A DNA stretch of 64,000 bases from Casuarina equisetifolia (GCA_028551475.1 CM052357.1:3224001-3288000), one strand, 5' to 3'. Positions 22,771 to 35,151 are shown, counted from the stretch's first letter. Notes: generated from the sequence alone by a model not told the origin. A program made the numbers and translations.

Positions 22771-22978
22771 TTTAGTCCAGGATCTTAGTGAGCTCCAAGT
22801 GTCATTTCAAGAAATATAATTCTGTCAAATCACAAGTGAGTACTTATTCTTGGATTGCTTCTAACTGTTCGGCAACAATGTATTTTTCTTCCTAAGTTTT
22901 CACCATCTGTAAAGAAATCGCCTTTTCTTTTGGAGCAGCATGAAGATGATAAAAAAAGAGAAGCTTGTTAGGACACAT
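22771..22978 (-). pseudogene. TIR exon fragment B
   Basis: The minus strand encodes MCPNKLLFFYHLHAAPKEKA, EEKYIVAEQLEAIQE and LTELYFLK, with stops between. These parallel MCPNKLPFTYHVRAALKEKA and IVEEMLEAIQEYA of TNL pseudogene A. Only the middle of the TIR domain remains. The fragment is a sister of pseudogene A, lost deeper into decay. Confidence 0.7.
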
Positions 22979-23676
22979 GGTTATTAATAGGTTTGGATGT
23001 TTTGCTAGATTTTATTTTAGGATCATCATATTCCATCATGCTTTTGAATTGACTTTTCAATAGCCAACCCACTACAACCTACTTCCAAGTGGCCTGCATT
23101 TCTTCCAGCCCTTTAACCTTCTCTACTTTTCCTAGGTCCATGCCTACTTCCAAGTAGGCCGCATTGCTTCCAGTCCCCTTACCGTGCTAATGTTTCTCCC
23201 TCCGAAGGTGTTTTACAGGATTTTACTTCAGAATCGCGACACTTTCATTGCCTGAAGGCAGAACGTAAGAGGAGTGACAGATGATAAAAAGCATTAGCTT
23301 AAGAAAACTTAAGGATGATAAATGGCAGAATGTAAGTGAAAAATGATGAAAATAGAAGTAAGAAGCAGCCTAAGAAGTCGGAAAAAGTGTCCGATCTCCC
23401 CAAAGCAAGAATGAATGGCGCCGGTTTGACGGGCGTCTTTGTCGTGGAAACTGAGCAAAAACACATTTATTGAGTAGATGCCGAAGATGAAGACGCTTCT
23501 GAGCGTCAATCCACCGCACAGATTCGTTACGTGGCAAGATTTGGCAAGTTTGCGGGAATTTCAGGTTGCATGCGTAAAAAAACGTATCTAGAGAGATTTA
23601 AATACGAGCAAATTTAAGGAAGTTGGACCATAGGGTATGTTCCTCAAAAGCACTCTTCATGAATTTTTTGGGGGCA

Positions 23677-23899
23677 TGTTGGGAATCGTTGTCCCACATC
23701 GGCTATGGCCTTATATTTAGGGCCCTTCACCTATCAAGAAGGGAAATCCGAATCCCCATCATCCGATAGATGATGCCTCGGATGCGTATCAGGGGCATGG
23801 CTGCAAGTATCCTTGGTATTATGCCAAGGGAAACATGCCTCGGGTGTGTATCAATGTGAATCAGATCCCCACCATCCAGCACCGAAGCCTCCCACAGCA
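23677..23899. mobile_element. Possible short LTR-like (TRIM-like) insertion
   Basis: This block is absent from units 1, 2 and 4. It starts TGTTGGGAATCGTTGTCCCA followed by catcgg, a start common in plant LTRs, and ends near cctcccacagCA. It contains an internal direct repeat (gcctcggatgcgtatca and gcctcgggtgtgtatca). No matching target-site repeat was found, so its ends and nature are uncertain. Confidence 0.35.
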
Positions 23900-25474
23900 T
23901 TTAGAAAATCCCTTGGTTCTTCTGTACAGTGGCTACATCCACCGATTCCTATGAGGTTCTTCTGTACAACCTCTTGGTCGTAGCACATTTTCACCGAGTA
24001 TTTATAGCGTTATTTGAGGATTTTTACGATACGTCATGAGGACCAACGCGGCCGTCGTTTTATCTAATAGGCGCCGACTTCGATTATTCCTAGGCTACAT
24101 CTTACACGAGAAATTTTGACGTGACATGTACTCCGATTCATTTCTACAAATTCCTGAGAGTAGTAAATACGTCGCTTTGTCGGGTCGTGGTATTTTGTGA
24201 TCATTACATTGTATATTTTTAGCCTGCGTAATCCACAAGGCTTTTATATCATGTAATTTTGACGTAAGGCTTTTTTATTTGTGGCGTCATGAATATTACT
24301 TGACCCTGGAAAAGCCAACACGACTCTACCACACTTGCTGCAACATATCAGCTTCATGGACTATATCGACTTGTTGGGTCTTCAGTTGTAAAATTCATAT
24401 GCTTAAAATTCTATTTTCCCTCTTTTTTCCTATGTATAAATAAGGATTTCTTTCTTGTTTTGGATATTTTAAACTCTCAAAATCAAGTGAAAACAAGCAA
24501 CCCATTGGCTTTGCGTGAAATGGTCAGAAGCTCATTTCTTGCTCTCAACTCCACGATCCTTTTAATAGTATTTCGTTGGACAAGTTATGATCAACGGATT
24601 GGCAATTTGCCGTTGCTTTCCAATTTCCAAGAATAGTTTTAAGTACAGTGAACAGACGAGGTTGAATTTCGTAAAACAAAACATATCTCGCTCTTGATGG
24701 AAAATACCTTGTATATAAAGGGAGTTACTGCTGTTAAAAGGGGTTTAGTAACCTAGGCAGATGGGTATGTCGTCTTTATCTGTCATCTTTTGGGACTAAA
24801 CATGCTTGGTTCTCGTCGGATCAAAGTGTCAAGGTTCCAGCTAGCTAGTTCTACTCAACCTCTTCCACAGAAAAGAGTCGTACAGGAAACGGATGCCTTC
24901 GTATTTTACAATTTCATGGATGACAATGTTTTAGAAGGATCAACGAAAAGTTGTCATGATAAAAAGAAAGATCTCATGGTAAAACCCGCCAACCATAGTT
25001 GGCAACCTTGATGTCCTTCTTTCTGTACCGGCCTTGAACTCTCCACCAGGCACAAGATCTCTCATCATTAGCTTTAAAAATGCCATTGCAAGTTGAGAAG
25101 AAATATTGTAGTTTCTTTTGAGCATGCAACAATATGTCATCGAATAAAGTTCTAGGTTGGTCAGTTATCATAGAATTAAATGAAATTTGAATTGCATTCA
25201 ATGGTCTAGAATGAAAATGACCGGAATAGGATTTAAAAAGTAGATTTAGAGTATAAATTTTAGCACACAAACAACAAGCAAATGTGTCTACTATACCAAA
25301 ATATGTACAAAACAATGAGTAAAATCTCTTCCACTGCAAGGTGACTTTCATATTTCTTGCCCATAATTTAGGCCTTTAGCATGTTTCCTTTCAAGATTTG
25401 GAAAAATTCAACATAGTCAAATATTAGCAATAAAACCAAAAAGCCACCAATTAATGAGTGAAACAAAACTCTTA

Positions 25475-25485
25475 AAGAAAGAAAG

Positions 25486-25526
<41 letters not shown>
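25475..25526. repeat. GA-rich microsatellite
   Basis: A gaaa/gaaag run passes into a pure (ga)n run. The right arm copy is about two repeats longer. Unit 2 has a poly-A run with ggagagagagaat at the same place. Confidence 0.9.
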
Positions 25527-25650
25527 TTATTTGACACTTTTCTTCTACCCCAACATCTTGAAAGGAAGTAGAGTTGTATACATGCAATATGCTCAAGACA
25601 TATTAAGGCCTACTGGGCAACTCATGAATAATGAAGCACTAACAATTTTT

Positions 25651-28139
25651 TGTTCCATTAAAGAACTAATAATAAAATAATAATAGTTTGAACTAAAAAG
25701 TAGAGAAAGTAAAAGCAACACTTTTCTCTTTGATCAAATTTTACCTTTTTTACTGGCAAATAAGATGGACAACACGCTTATGCCCAGTAATACCATTGCA
25801 CTAATTGAACCAATCAACCCTAGAGTTTATTGAGTAATTGTCAAGGGGATGCAATACTACGACAAACAATTTAACGACCTTTGGTAGGAGAAAATCCTGG
25901 GTGATGAACTTGATAAGCAACAAGGAGAAAATATCCAATCTAGTTCTCAGAATCATCATCCGAGTCCAATACTATATGACCTTAAGTTGTTCAAAGAAAC
26001 TAAAATTTCTTTGGTTGAACCACTCTTGAATTTAAGACAATAACTAAAGAGAGAGAGCTGCAAAAAGAAAAATAAATAAATAACATTAGAATTCTTTGAC
26101 ATAAAATACTGCTTTTGTGATTTTTTCTGTGCACTTGCGGCTAATTGTCTCTTAACAAGAAGCAAGTTTTAAATCTGGTATCCGAAAATTGGCCTCTGTT
26201 CCATAATAGAAACAGACTAGCATTCATGCAATATGGTTAAGATATAGTGAGAGGGAGACCATATTGGGATGAGTAAAAAAATCAACACTAATATAATCAT
26301 GACAATGAAAGAGAAAGATGGACCAAAATTAATGATTTTTCATCTTGTTATACCCGTACATAAGATAGAGCCCATGCTCGTTCACTATCAAGTAAACTTT
26401 TATTGATTTAACTAAAAAAGTTGCGTGCTACATGTTTGTGCTACCTCTAATAAAGCCAGCAACGGCGACAGGATTAAGATCATAAAAGAGATTCTCAAGA
26501 CTTTTTGTTGTATTGATTGACTTCTACTTCGCAAACAATCCCAAGAAAAGTAATGCGGCCGCCATCATGTGTTCTAGAGTTCGAATTTCCATTTACATCG
26601 AACTTTTATTTTCTTCTTTTATTTTGACAACTACTAAGCTCATAGACTTCATAAATAATAAACATAGCATATCCCATGCGATCTTTCAAATCACTGTCGA
26701 AGTCTAAACTAGATTTACTACCTACCATCCAAAACAGAGCATATCCCTTCCATGAAATTGTCAGGATGCATTTCTATTTGACTACCTACAGTTCCAAGAC
26801 AGATTGTCAGCCCAAGAATCCAAACCTGCAAATGTACAATGCTTGCTATTTTGAAACTGCGAATTTAACAAGATATAAAGAACCTATCTTTTATGATAAA
26901 ACAAATGATGATCTACATGAATTTCATTTGCAGTTTCTACACCAATTTGGATGATTACCCTTTATTTAGTTAGATAGTGTAAAAACTTAATTTAAAGCCT
27001 AACTCAAGAATTAGAGGGATATTCCCTTATTTAAATTTGAACACAAGGATCATGTACTTAATTTGAGACTTTCATCTTGCACACTTATCCCCACACGCTA
27101 AACAATATTAGGGTCAAGATTATATAGGATGAAGAAAATTCAACTTGCCTTTTGATATTAAGTTGGAAGGCTAAAAGCCCAATTTAAAAATTAATTTAAA
27201 AGTTGAAGGGATTTTTTTTATTTAAATCTTACTGCAATGAATTATATATTTAATGTAAAACTTTTATCCCACACTCATATTTTATATTTGCATTTTAGTA
27301 TTTTCCATTGACCAAAGTAGTCTACACAAACTTATCTTTTATCATATCATTTGACTTAGGACAAAAAATTGATATTCCTTATATGTATGCAATGGGAATA
27401 TTTGTTAGTAGGTATGTTCTACTTTTCTGTTCTTAATTATCATTATTGTCTTTACATCTTTAAGTACCTTAGAGCTAAGAATGACTCGCTCTCTAATTAT
27501 GTTGCCTATTGGGATTTTTACCAATTAAATAATGTATCCCATAGAGACATTGATTTTCCATTACTTGTTACTTATTTCATTTACTAGGATTTTACTTACG
27601 TTGAGAATTTTCCTCCAAGCCCAAGTTCTACTTCCCAATTCTTTTAGATTCGAAAAACACTAATGTTTTATAATGTAACTGTTTCTCCATGTTAACCATA
27701 TAAATTTTGATGACAAAAAGTTTCATATGTACTTTGTTTGAGCTATTATGTTCTAATTTGTAGCTTTTTTAATGCCAAACCCACGTTCAAAATAGCTACC
27801 ACAAAACTTGTTCTAAGCAACTTTAGACTTATACATCTTCATTTTTTAATCCAATCAAAGAAATTTCTCCATTATTTTATCCATTTTCTTTGATAATTGT
27901 AGCCCTAAAACAAAGAACTTTCTATTTTCTAATTTTTGCAACAACAATTTTTTTTTTTATCAATAGATATTTAACCACTTTTGATTTATGATGCATAACT
28001 CTCTTTACCCTTTTACTGTCTACTGGATCCTAGGTTGCTAAAGACTCCTGGCATAGCACTAATTATTACTGCAACTTTCAAGTCGATCACAAAAGCTAGA
28101 TAACAACAATGGAGATTCCAATAAAAAAACAATTCCAAG
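25651..28139. other. AT-rich stretch without a recognisable gene
   Basis: Traces of unit homology fade near 25850. A minus-strand frame at 25745-25820 reads LIGSISAMVLLGISVLSILF before a gtaaaa donor-like site and matches the unit 2 frame at 6673-6830. A plus-strand frame at 25840-26043 (68 codons with one internal TAG) has codon-like character but no family I recognise. Plus frames of 92 codons (26676-26954) and 72 codons (27369-27587) also look like nothing known. No RNA gene is seen. Confidence 0.6.
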
Positions 28140-28895
28140 TTCCATGAATTACACAAATATAAGTGAACGTAGTTGCATGGAAAATCTTCTACTCCAAGCC
28201 AATTTCAATGCCAAAATAACTCCTAGTCCACTTTTAGGTGATAAGCCGAGAAGTGGTAGAGCTAAGTACCCACAATGTGGAGCATATATGAAAACAAATC
28301 ACCTAGAAAAAAAATATTGCTCGCATAAGGGAAACACTCAGTGTAGAAATTGCTAAAAAATTGGGTACCTAGGGAAGAGTTGTCGATTTAAGAAGTCTGA
28401 AACAGCTAACATCGCACAAAGAAGAGAATGATATTGAAGCTATACTGTTTCTGGCTAACTTGTTAATAACTTGTGCTGATTTTGGACTTTGGTACATAGA
28501 TAGCGGTTGTAGAATCACATGACACCATATGAGAGTGCATATTGGCAGGAGCTTTTGGTCTCGTGCAAGGCCGAGAGATGATCATTATTTAGACATAGTG
28601 GGAAAGGGAAGTATTTGTGTAGAAACCTCTGTGGAGTAAAAGTCATTCATCAAGTCCTATTTGTTCTAGAATTGGGATCAGACTTTCTTATTGTAGGACA
28701 AACGATAAAAAAGTGAGTATGTTTTGGTATTCAAAAGCAAACAATGTTATATTCTAGATGAAGAAGACACTGAGATTGTAAGCGTTCTCATGAGAAGTGC
28801 AAAAATGCTTCATGCCAAATGTCGAGCTCTTCATTGCAAGCTGCCGTCATATGCTTTTCATCCATCACTCAAATTAAAACTTGGCGCCTCCCCCG
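28140..28895 (+). mobile_element. Second Ty1/copia-type remnant (gag knuckles to protease start)
   Basis: Fossil element closely related to 4732-5957, but with only the later part: a zinc-knuckle region near 28255-28390 and a protease-start-like region near 28490-28530, then pre-integrase-like sequence. It is heavily broken. It ends at the same ccccgcg junction as the other copy and runs straight into a unit head, so it was copied together with that flank. Confidence 0.65.
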
Positions 28896-30328
28896 CGGAT
28901 TGTTCTTACCTATCCAAAAACATACAAATTCAGCGGACTTGGCTTTGCGACACAGTGAAGTTAATTTAGAGTCTATGCTTAAAAAATTCCAAGAATACTT
29001 TTAAAAACACTGAACACAGAGGTTGTGTTTTCCAAAAAGAAACTACGTTGTACTCGATGGTAGGATCAAAACGTGAAGGTCCAAGCAAACAGGTTCTACT
29101 CAGTGTCATCCTTTGAAACAAGGTTCAAGTCCATAAGCGAAGCCCCAAATGCATCTCTTTCGAAAACCAGCAAAAGTTTTCATGAAAACAAATCGAGCAT
29201 AGGTTCACTGCGGAAGCATAGTTTATAACGCTAACTATATCCTTACGTTCCTACATTTGTTGCCAAGACCTTACCCGCAGATCCTCCCATTTGTCTTACC
29301 GCACCGGCCATACTAGTGCCCAGTAATGCCATTGCACCGATTGTACCAATCAAGCTATCCTGACATTTCCTCATAGAGCCTAAGAGTTGGAGGCCTGCAA
29401 CGATCGAGCAAACCAACCCATAAAGACATTTATCTTATAGGGCCTAAGGCATAGAGGCCTCAGAGATAAACACAATTTGAAACACAAAAGAGATTCTCAA
29501 GATTGCTGAATCCAAGAGCTAAAGGAAGCCTTCATGTGTAATTTACAATATCTTTTAATTCTACGTAGTTTTCTTTAGGATATTGTGTGTATATATATAT
29601 ATAAGTTTTCAACTAAAGAGCTACAAAGCATAGTAATTGTTTAAAACTTTAACCACATAGATGTTATTCGCCAATATGTCAACAAATAATGATCTCTACT
29701 TGTGATGATTACTCTATTGACCATACTGCTCCCGGTTGCCTACTAATGTTCAAGTTGTTCATTTTGATTTATGTCATCTAGAATAATAAAAACCTTTTTA
29801 TTCTGCACTCAAATCCAAAGGAAATTGATACCCTCATAATGATGTACTATACCTATTTCTCTTTCCACAAGGATCTTAAAAACAACTTGTTTTTTGTGGA
29901 ATAACTAGACAATATCTCTTTTCTTCCCTGAAGGCAGAACGTAAGAGCAGTGAAAGATGATAAAAAGAAACTTAAAGATGATAAAAGGCAGAATGTAAGT
30001 GAAAAATGATAAAAATAGGAGTAAGAAACAGCCTAAGAAGTAGGAAAAAGTGTCCGATAACTCACCAAAGCAAGAATGAAGGGTGCCGGTATGACGGGCG
30101 TCTTTGTCGTAGAAACTGAGCAAATGTGAGGCAATTCCAGGTTGCATGCATTAAAAATTAAAGAGATTTCAACGCAAGCAAATTTAAGGAAGTTGGACCA
30201 TAGAGTATAGTATGTTCTTCATAAGCACTCTTCATGAATTTTTTCTGCGTTTCCACCTCTCCAAACATGGAGGGCATTTTACAACAACAGTGGCTACAGC
30301 CATCGAGGGGTCTTCCGTCGCCTAGACC
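28896..30328. repeat. TNL-flank unit 4 (partial, paralogue of 6280-7620)
   Basis: It is about 95% alike to unit 2 by eye, from ttacctatccaaa to gtcttccgtcgcctagacc, including the cctgaaggcagaacgtaa block near 29929. It lacks a TIR remnant, as does unit 2. Similarity stops abruptly at 30328. Confidence 0.8.
30165..30269 (+). promoter_or_regulatory. Conserved leader / ATG cassette, unit 4
   Basis: attaaagagatttcaacgc stands where units 1 and 2 have a TATA-like box; then the pyrimidine-rich leader and aaacATGGAGGGC with the ATG at 30267. The frame reads MEGILQQQWLQPSRGLPSPR and runs 45 codons before a stop, the longest version of this N-terminus. I do not recognise it. Confidence 0.3.
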
Positions 30329-30930
30329 TAGTGTGAAGAATTTGATGAACTCTTGTATGTTTGGAATCAAAACTTGTTTATTAATCAAGCAAAACCAAAA
30401 CTAGTTACAAGAGAAAACAAAGCCGTAAAGNNNNNNNNNNNNNNNNNNNNNNNNNNNNNNNNNNNNNNNNNNNNNNNNNNNNNNNNNNNNNNNNNNNNNN
30501 NNNNNNNNNNNNNNNNNNNNNNNNNNNNNNNNNNNNNNNNNNNNNNNNNNNNNNNNNNNNNNNNNNNNNNNNNNNNNNNNNNNNNNNNNNNNNNNNNNNN
30601 NNNNNNNNNNNNNNNNNNNNNNNNNNNNNNNNNNNNNNNNNNNNNNNNNNNNNNNNNNNNNNNNNNNNNNNNNNNNNNNNNNNNNNNNNNNNNNNNNNNN
30701 NNNNNNNNNNNNNNNNNNNNNNNNNNNNNNNNNNNNNNNNNNNNNNNNNNNNNNNNNNNNNNNNNNNNNNNNNNNNNNNNNNNNNNNNNNNNNNNNNNNN
30801 NNNNNNNNNNNNNNNNNNNNNNNNNNNNNNNNNNNNNNNNNNNNNNNNNNNNNNNNNNNNNNNNNNNNNNNNNNNNNNNNNNNNNNNNNNNNNNNNNNNN
30901 NNNNNNNNNNNNNNNNNNNNNNNNNNNNNN
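30329..30930. other. Contig end and 500-base gap
   Basis: Bases 30329-30430 leave the unit homology and match nothing else here. Bases 30431-30930 are exactly 500 N, which looks like a fixed-size scaffold gap of unknown true length. The 5' exons of the glycolate oxidase gene must lie inside it or be missing. Confidence 0.9.
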
Positions 30931-32245
30931 CTGCCACCATTTTTGACATTGAAGAACTTTGAGGGATTGGATCTTGGAAAATGGATCAGGTTGGTGAAGT
31001 TTTGACTTTTTAATTCTAGAAAAAAATATGTTTTCCTGTATATATGTCACTGTAAATGTTTCACTTTTCATAATCATATGGCTGGTTAACCTGCAGAGCA
31101 ATGACTCTGGACTGGCTTCATACGTTGCTGGCAAATTGACCGGTCTCTCAGCTGGAAGGTAAGATGACTGTTTATCCTTAGGATTTCTTGAATTCTGTGC
31201 TACCAGAAGTATTTATTTAACTTCTCATTTGTTTGAGCAGGATGTGAAGTGGCTTCAGACAATCACTCATTTGCCAATTCTAGTGAAGGGTGTACTTACT
31301 GCGGAGGATGGTATGTAACTCGAAACCACCCCAAACCTCCATGGTTTCCCCCACCATGAAAGAAAATGAAAAAAAAAGTTAGCAAACTTCTGCAACAATC
31401 TTCTAACTTGGTCCTACCTCTTATGCTACTGCAGCAAGGCTTTCTGTACAAGCTGGAGCTGCAGGAATCATTGTATCTAATCATGGAGCTCGCCAACTTG
31501 ATTATGTCCCTTCAACTATTATGGCTTTGGAAGAGGTAATTCTTTTTCTTTTTCTTTTGCATCAACATTTTGTTTTCCAAGTTGTTTTTATTTGGAGCAT
31601 ACCAAGGCTCTATTCTAATATTATGGTTTTAATTGGCATGACTTAGGTCGTCAAAGGGGCACAGGGACGAATTCCTGTTTTTCTGGATGGTGGAGTCCGA
31701 CGAGGGACAGATGTCTTTAAGGCTTTGGCTTTAGGAGCTTCTGGCATATTTGTAAGTAAATAATCAGCTTCTTGCCACAGATTTTATTCAAAATTAGAGA
31801 TTTGTTGGTAACATTTTGTAATCTCGAAGTATCAAGATCTTGCTAGTACTAGAACGGATCTAAGTTTTTTAAGGTGAGCTTTTTCTGCAGAATTAGCAAT
31901 CTTAGAACTGATCTTAAAAATTCATCAGTATGAATGAAGTTAAATTCACAAGCCCCTTGGTTAACTGATTGTCATCAAGTAGAAAGTTCATCTAAGTTTA
32001 TTCTTCAAGTGTGAAAACTGCTACTTGTCATCCATTTCATTCCTACGGTTGTATTCCAGATTGGAAGACCAGTGGTGTTCTCATTGGCTGCTGAAGGTGA
32101 GGCTGGTGTGCGAAAAGTACTGCAGATGCTGCGTGATGAGTTTGAACTTACGATGGCGTTATCTGGGTGCCGTTCACTCAAAGAGATTACTCGTGACCAC
32201 ATTGTGACTGAATGGGACCGTCCCCATATTTTACCCAGGTTGTAA
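30931..32245 (+). CDS. Glycolate oxidase, 3' six exons (5' part in gap; two 1-bp lesions)
   Basis: Peroxisomal FMN-dependent (S)-2-hydroxy-acid oxidase, which oxidises glycolate to glyoxylate with H2O2 in photorespiration. Exons with GT-AG borders: <30931-30989, 31097-31158, 31241-31310, 31435-31535, 31647-31751, 32060-32245. They encode, in order, [43 protein letters not shown] (the catalytic-pocket Lys, 230 in spinach), [16 protein letters not shown] (His254 and Arg257), [20 protein letters not shown] (FMN phosphate site) and [15 protein letters not shown], ending in DRPHILPRL with the PRL peroxisome signal. Two single bases seem missing. Near 30976 the frame jumps between the start of exon 1 and KMDQ. 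Near 31130 VAG should continue as QIDRSLSWK. Either the gene is dead or the contig end is poorly called. Identity is very sure; function is uncertain. Confidence 0.9.
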
Positions 32246-32508
32246 GAAAATGGGGCTGCTGCTTCTGCATTATTATGGTGGAAGGTGAAGTTTCAGAAAT
32301 CAATATGTCATTAGAAAAACCAACCCCATTTGTGCTTTAAAACATACATTTGGAGAGTTCAGAATTCTATGATGAAAACTACATGATAATTCTTATATAG
32401 TGAGCTACTTTTGCATCTCCTGTATATTATTTTAACCAGGATGTGTTGTTGATTTATTATCTTGCATAACTTCAGCTGAAATTACTAAATTTCTACTAAG
32501 TCAAATCT

Positions 32509-32514
32509 AATAAA
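32509..32514 (+). promoter_or_regulatory. Possible poly(A) signal of the glycolate oxidase gene
   Basis: AATAAA lies 264 bases after the stop codon, a normal 3' UTR length for a plant gene. It is supported by position and motif only. Confidence 0.35.
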
Positions 32515-33815
32515 TTTGGAATTTGGGATGGAACAAGTAGAGCGTGCTTTTGGCGAAAGCAAATGCTTTGTTTGGTTTCCAAGAAACTAATGATCACAAA
32601 AAAAAGTTACGATATCTTTAAATTGTTGTTGTCCATTTAAGGAAATTGCATTTCTTTGCATCTTGCTAGGATCATTGCTTTCCATTCTTTATCCTTATTC
32701 ATCTTTTAGTCATGAGCATTGATTTGTATTCATTTTCATCTATGTTATTTTTTTTTTTTACGACCAATTTGGGAAGAAAATATCTTGAGTTTCGTCAATT
32801 AGTAAGTACTAATTACTACATAATTTGAGCTCAACTAATACCAAAAGGCAGCCCAAGTTATCACTAAATGAACAAACACTTGGAATTAGAAAGGTATGTC
32901 GGATTTTTTTAAGAGTTGAAAAACAATTCACCCTAAGGCAAATAACACGTTATTCGTTGATTAATAGTAAAACTAATCATATTTTGAGTATCCTTGCATA
33001 ACCTATCTATCATCTTTTTAGGCTAATACCCAAAAGAGATTGTTAGCTTATGGCCAACAAGAATTTGTTTTTTATATTTTCTTTAATGATTGGACCAAAA
33101 TTGATACATTGTATCCAATTAAGGACTAAGAGGTTCTAGATAACATTTGTTCCCAATTGAGCCAAGTACTTGTTGACTTGATGAAAAACTTGACTTGTTA
33201 GTAAAATTTTACAATAAGATTACATTTGATTCTCTTTAAGAGCAATTTGTAGGGAGACTAATGTAGATCACATTCAAAACACATACAAATAAGTACAAAA
33301 AATACCAATGATTATATGTTGTTTGGATATAACCAACCTTTTCATGAATGTACTAATTTACTCTTTTTAGGATTTTCATTCACTTACAGTTGCTAAGGAA
33401 TTTACACTCTTGTTTCTCTCTCCAATGATTATGATGGTTCCCCCAAATGACAACAAATCAAAGTTTTCTAAAATCTCATTATTACAGATAATTTGAGACA
33501 AATCTGAAATGGAAAAATTTTCCATTTTGTCCTTACAAACATAATTACTATTTCCCTTATTCCTAATTTTGACTCCTTGATTAACAAAGTATTATGAACA
33601 CAACTTCTAGTAAGAAAGAAGTCAATCATCTATGCAAATGGCAGCTACAATTCTACATTGACTTGCATGATCACTCTCTAAGTTTCCGTTAGAAATTAAA
33701 CTTTCATTTGGGTTTGAAGTTTCACATTTGCAATCCCAAAGGATGCTGAGGTTTCTACCTCAATCTATCTCGAAAGGTATAGAGTGAGAAAAAAGCACTG
33801 TACTCTTTTAATGTA

Positions 33816-33920
33816 GCATTTATAGTGGGAATTCCAGTGACCAAAGACTCCCATCTTGGTCTTTGCAGCCGAGCATTTGTAGTGGGAATTCCAGCGACCC
33901 AGGGCTCCCATCCTAGTTTT
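33816..33920. repeat. Two-copy 57-bp tandem repeat
   Basis: gcatttatagtgggaattcc ... ccatcttggt at 33816 is repeated at 33873 as gcatttgtagtgggaattcc ... ccatcctagt. No function is suggested. Confidence 0.75.
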
Positions 33921-35151
33921 AAATGCAATCTAGCGTAGGAATCTTGGAGCTTAGAAGATTAGCTTGGGGATACAGGCAGTATTATACTCACTTGGAAAGT
34001 CTGAAAACATAGCACTTGGAATTTGAAGATAGACATGACTATTATAAATTGAATCAAATCACATAGTGAACAAATACAATAACTACAAGAAATACCAAAG
34101 AATTGATGTGGTTTTACTAATTAATCTCTATGTTCATACAAAAATATTTCTTTCATTATTTTTTTTAATGTTTTGTATAGCTAAGAGTTACCGTAGATTT
34201 TTACTTCTTTTGTGCTATCTATTTTTGGGAATTATGATAACTCGCCAAATGATACAGCATACAGGTTTCCTAGACCTCATATACATAGCTAATATGGAAA
34301 AAATCCTAATTAAAAGAATTATCATTTTTTTTAACCTAAAGTTTGACTCCATATCCAAAAATACAGTGCGATCAAGCCGTTAGTCAAGTGGCAGTTGAAG
34401 GTTTGTTCAAATGTCCTTCACCAACAAAAATGACTTGCTGATTATAGGAGGAAACATATTCATATCCACTGAAGGGTTGCAAAAGATTCTCAATAAGGCT
34501 CATCCGATTACAACTCATCCTATACTATTGCCTTTTCCTAACGTGTTCAAGGGAGGAAAGCAGTTGTTCAAGACTCACTGTAACAAATTGATGCAACCCA
34601 ATGAATGACAAACTAGTACATTTCGGAGACAAGATGCATATACTACATTAAGTCTTGGAGTGATAAAAGAGGAAACAAACTAGTAGTTAGTCCACTGGAT
34701 TACGTGTTGTGGCACTGTTGGCGAATTGTTGTCTTGGCTTAGAGAAAGTGTGCTGCAATTGAGAGAAAAAGAAGTTGTAAGTTATCTTGGTTTATAGTCA
34801 AGAACGGTTGTAATCCAATTGAATGAGGGGTCAGTGAATGTAGGATCTTTTGGGTAAACCAAACCACCTTAAAATGGTCTATTTATTAAACTTGTCTTTT
34901 GCTGTCTCCAGTTCATATGCTTACTATCAGCTTGTGTTTTACTAATTTCTCTTGTATAAAACATTACCATTGAATTCATACGGTTTATTATCAAAGTATT
35001 TAATTATACAATCAGTTATTATTTTGCATTTGTAGCTTTTTACCTTGTTGATTCAAACATATTTGTCATTGGTAACAAAACAATTTGAGAAACACATGAA
35101 ATATTAACAATTCACACTTAATTCACTTACCTGCTTAGGTTAGTTCCAATC

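Larger units (their letters stand above)
20885..25650. repeat. TNL-flank unit 3 (diverged paralogue)
   Basis: It starts cggatcaatctgagaagcat, which matches ggatcaatcagctctgagaagcat at 35879 upstream of the TIR gene, and runs through the unit head near 21250. Landmarks then follow as in unit 1: a TIR fragment at 22771-22978, cctgaaggcagaacgtaa near 23252, an inserted repeat at 23677-23899, the gcgccgacttcgatta block near 24070 and agcacacaaacaacaagc near 25261. The first 350 bases are the old promoter side of the TIR remnant at 11365-11418. A 76-codon minus frame (20854-21084) is frame-shifted in the paralogue at 35900 and is not treated as a gene. Confidence 0.78.
1..27756. repeat. Left arm of a near-identical large direct duplication
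   Basis: Every base from the window start to 27756 has a counterpart at 36248-64000 in the same order and orientation. The offset starts at 36247, falls to 36238 and rises to 36244 through small length differences. By eye there are fewer than ten substitutions and roughly a dozen length differences, mostly in homopolymers and one GA microsatellite. Both true ends lie outside the window or at its edge: the left arm begins at base 1 and the right arm is cut by base 64000. Whether this is a real tandem duplication or an assembly duplicate cannot be settled from sequence alone. Confidence 0.97.
32246..35151. other. Intergenic stretch between glycolate oxidase and TIR gene
   Basis: The glycolate oxidase 3' UTR probably fills the first 260 bases. 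The rest is AT-rich. Two plus-strand frames, 34066-34383 and 34411-34608, have no family I recognise. A two-copy 57-bp repeat lies at 33816-33920. No NB-ARC or LRR sequence was found on the minus strand downstream of the TIR gene. Confidence 0.6.

Noticed and set aside
30353-31134. Long open frames on both strands across the N gap
   Set aside because: They are open only because N bases give no stops; they encode nothing known.
34411-34608. 65-codon frame MSFTNKNDLLIIGG
   Set aside because: No recognisable family, no paralogue in the window and no splice context; left as unassigned intergenic sequence.
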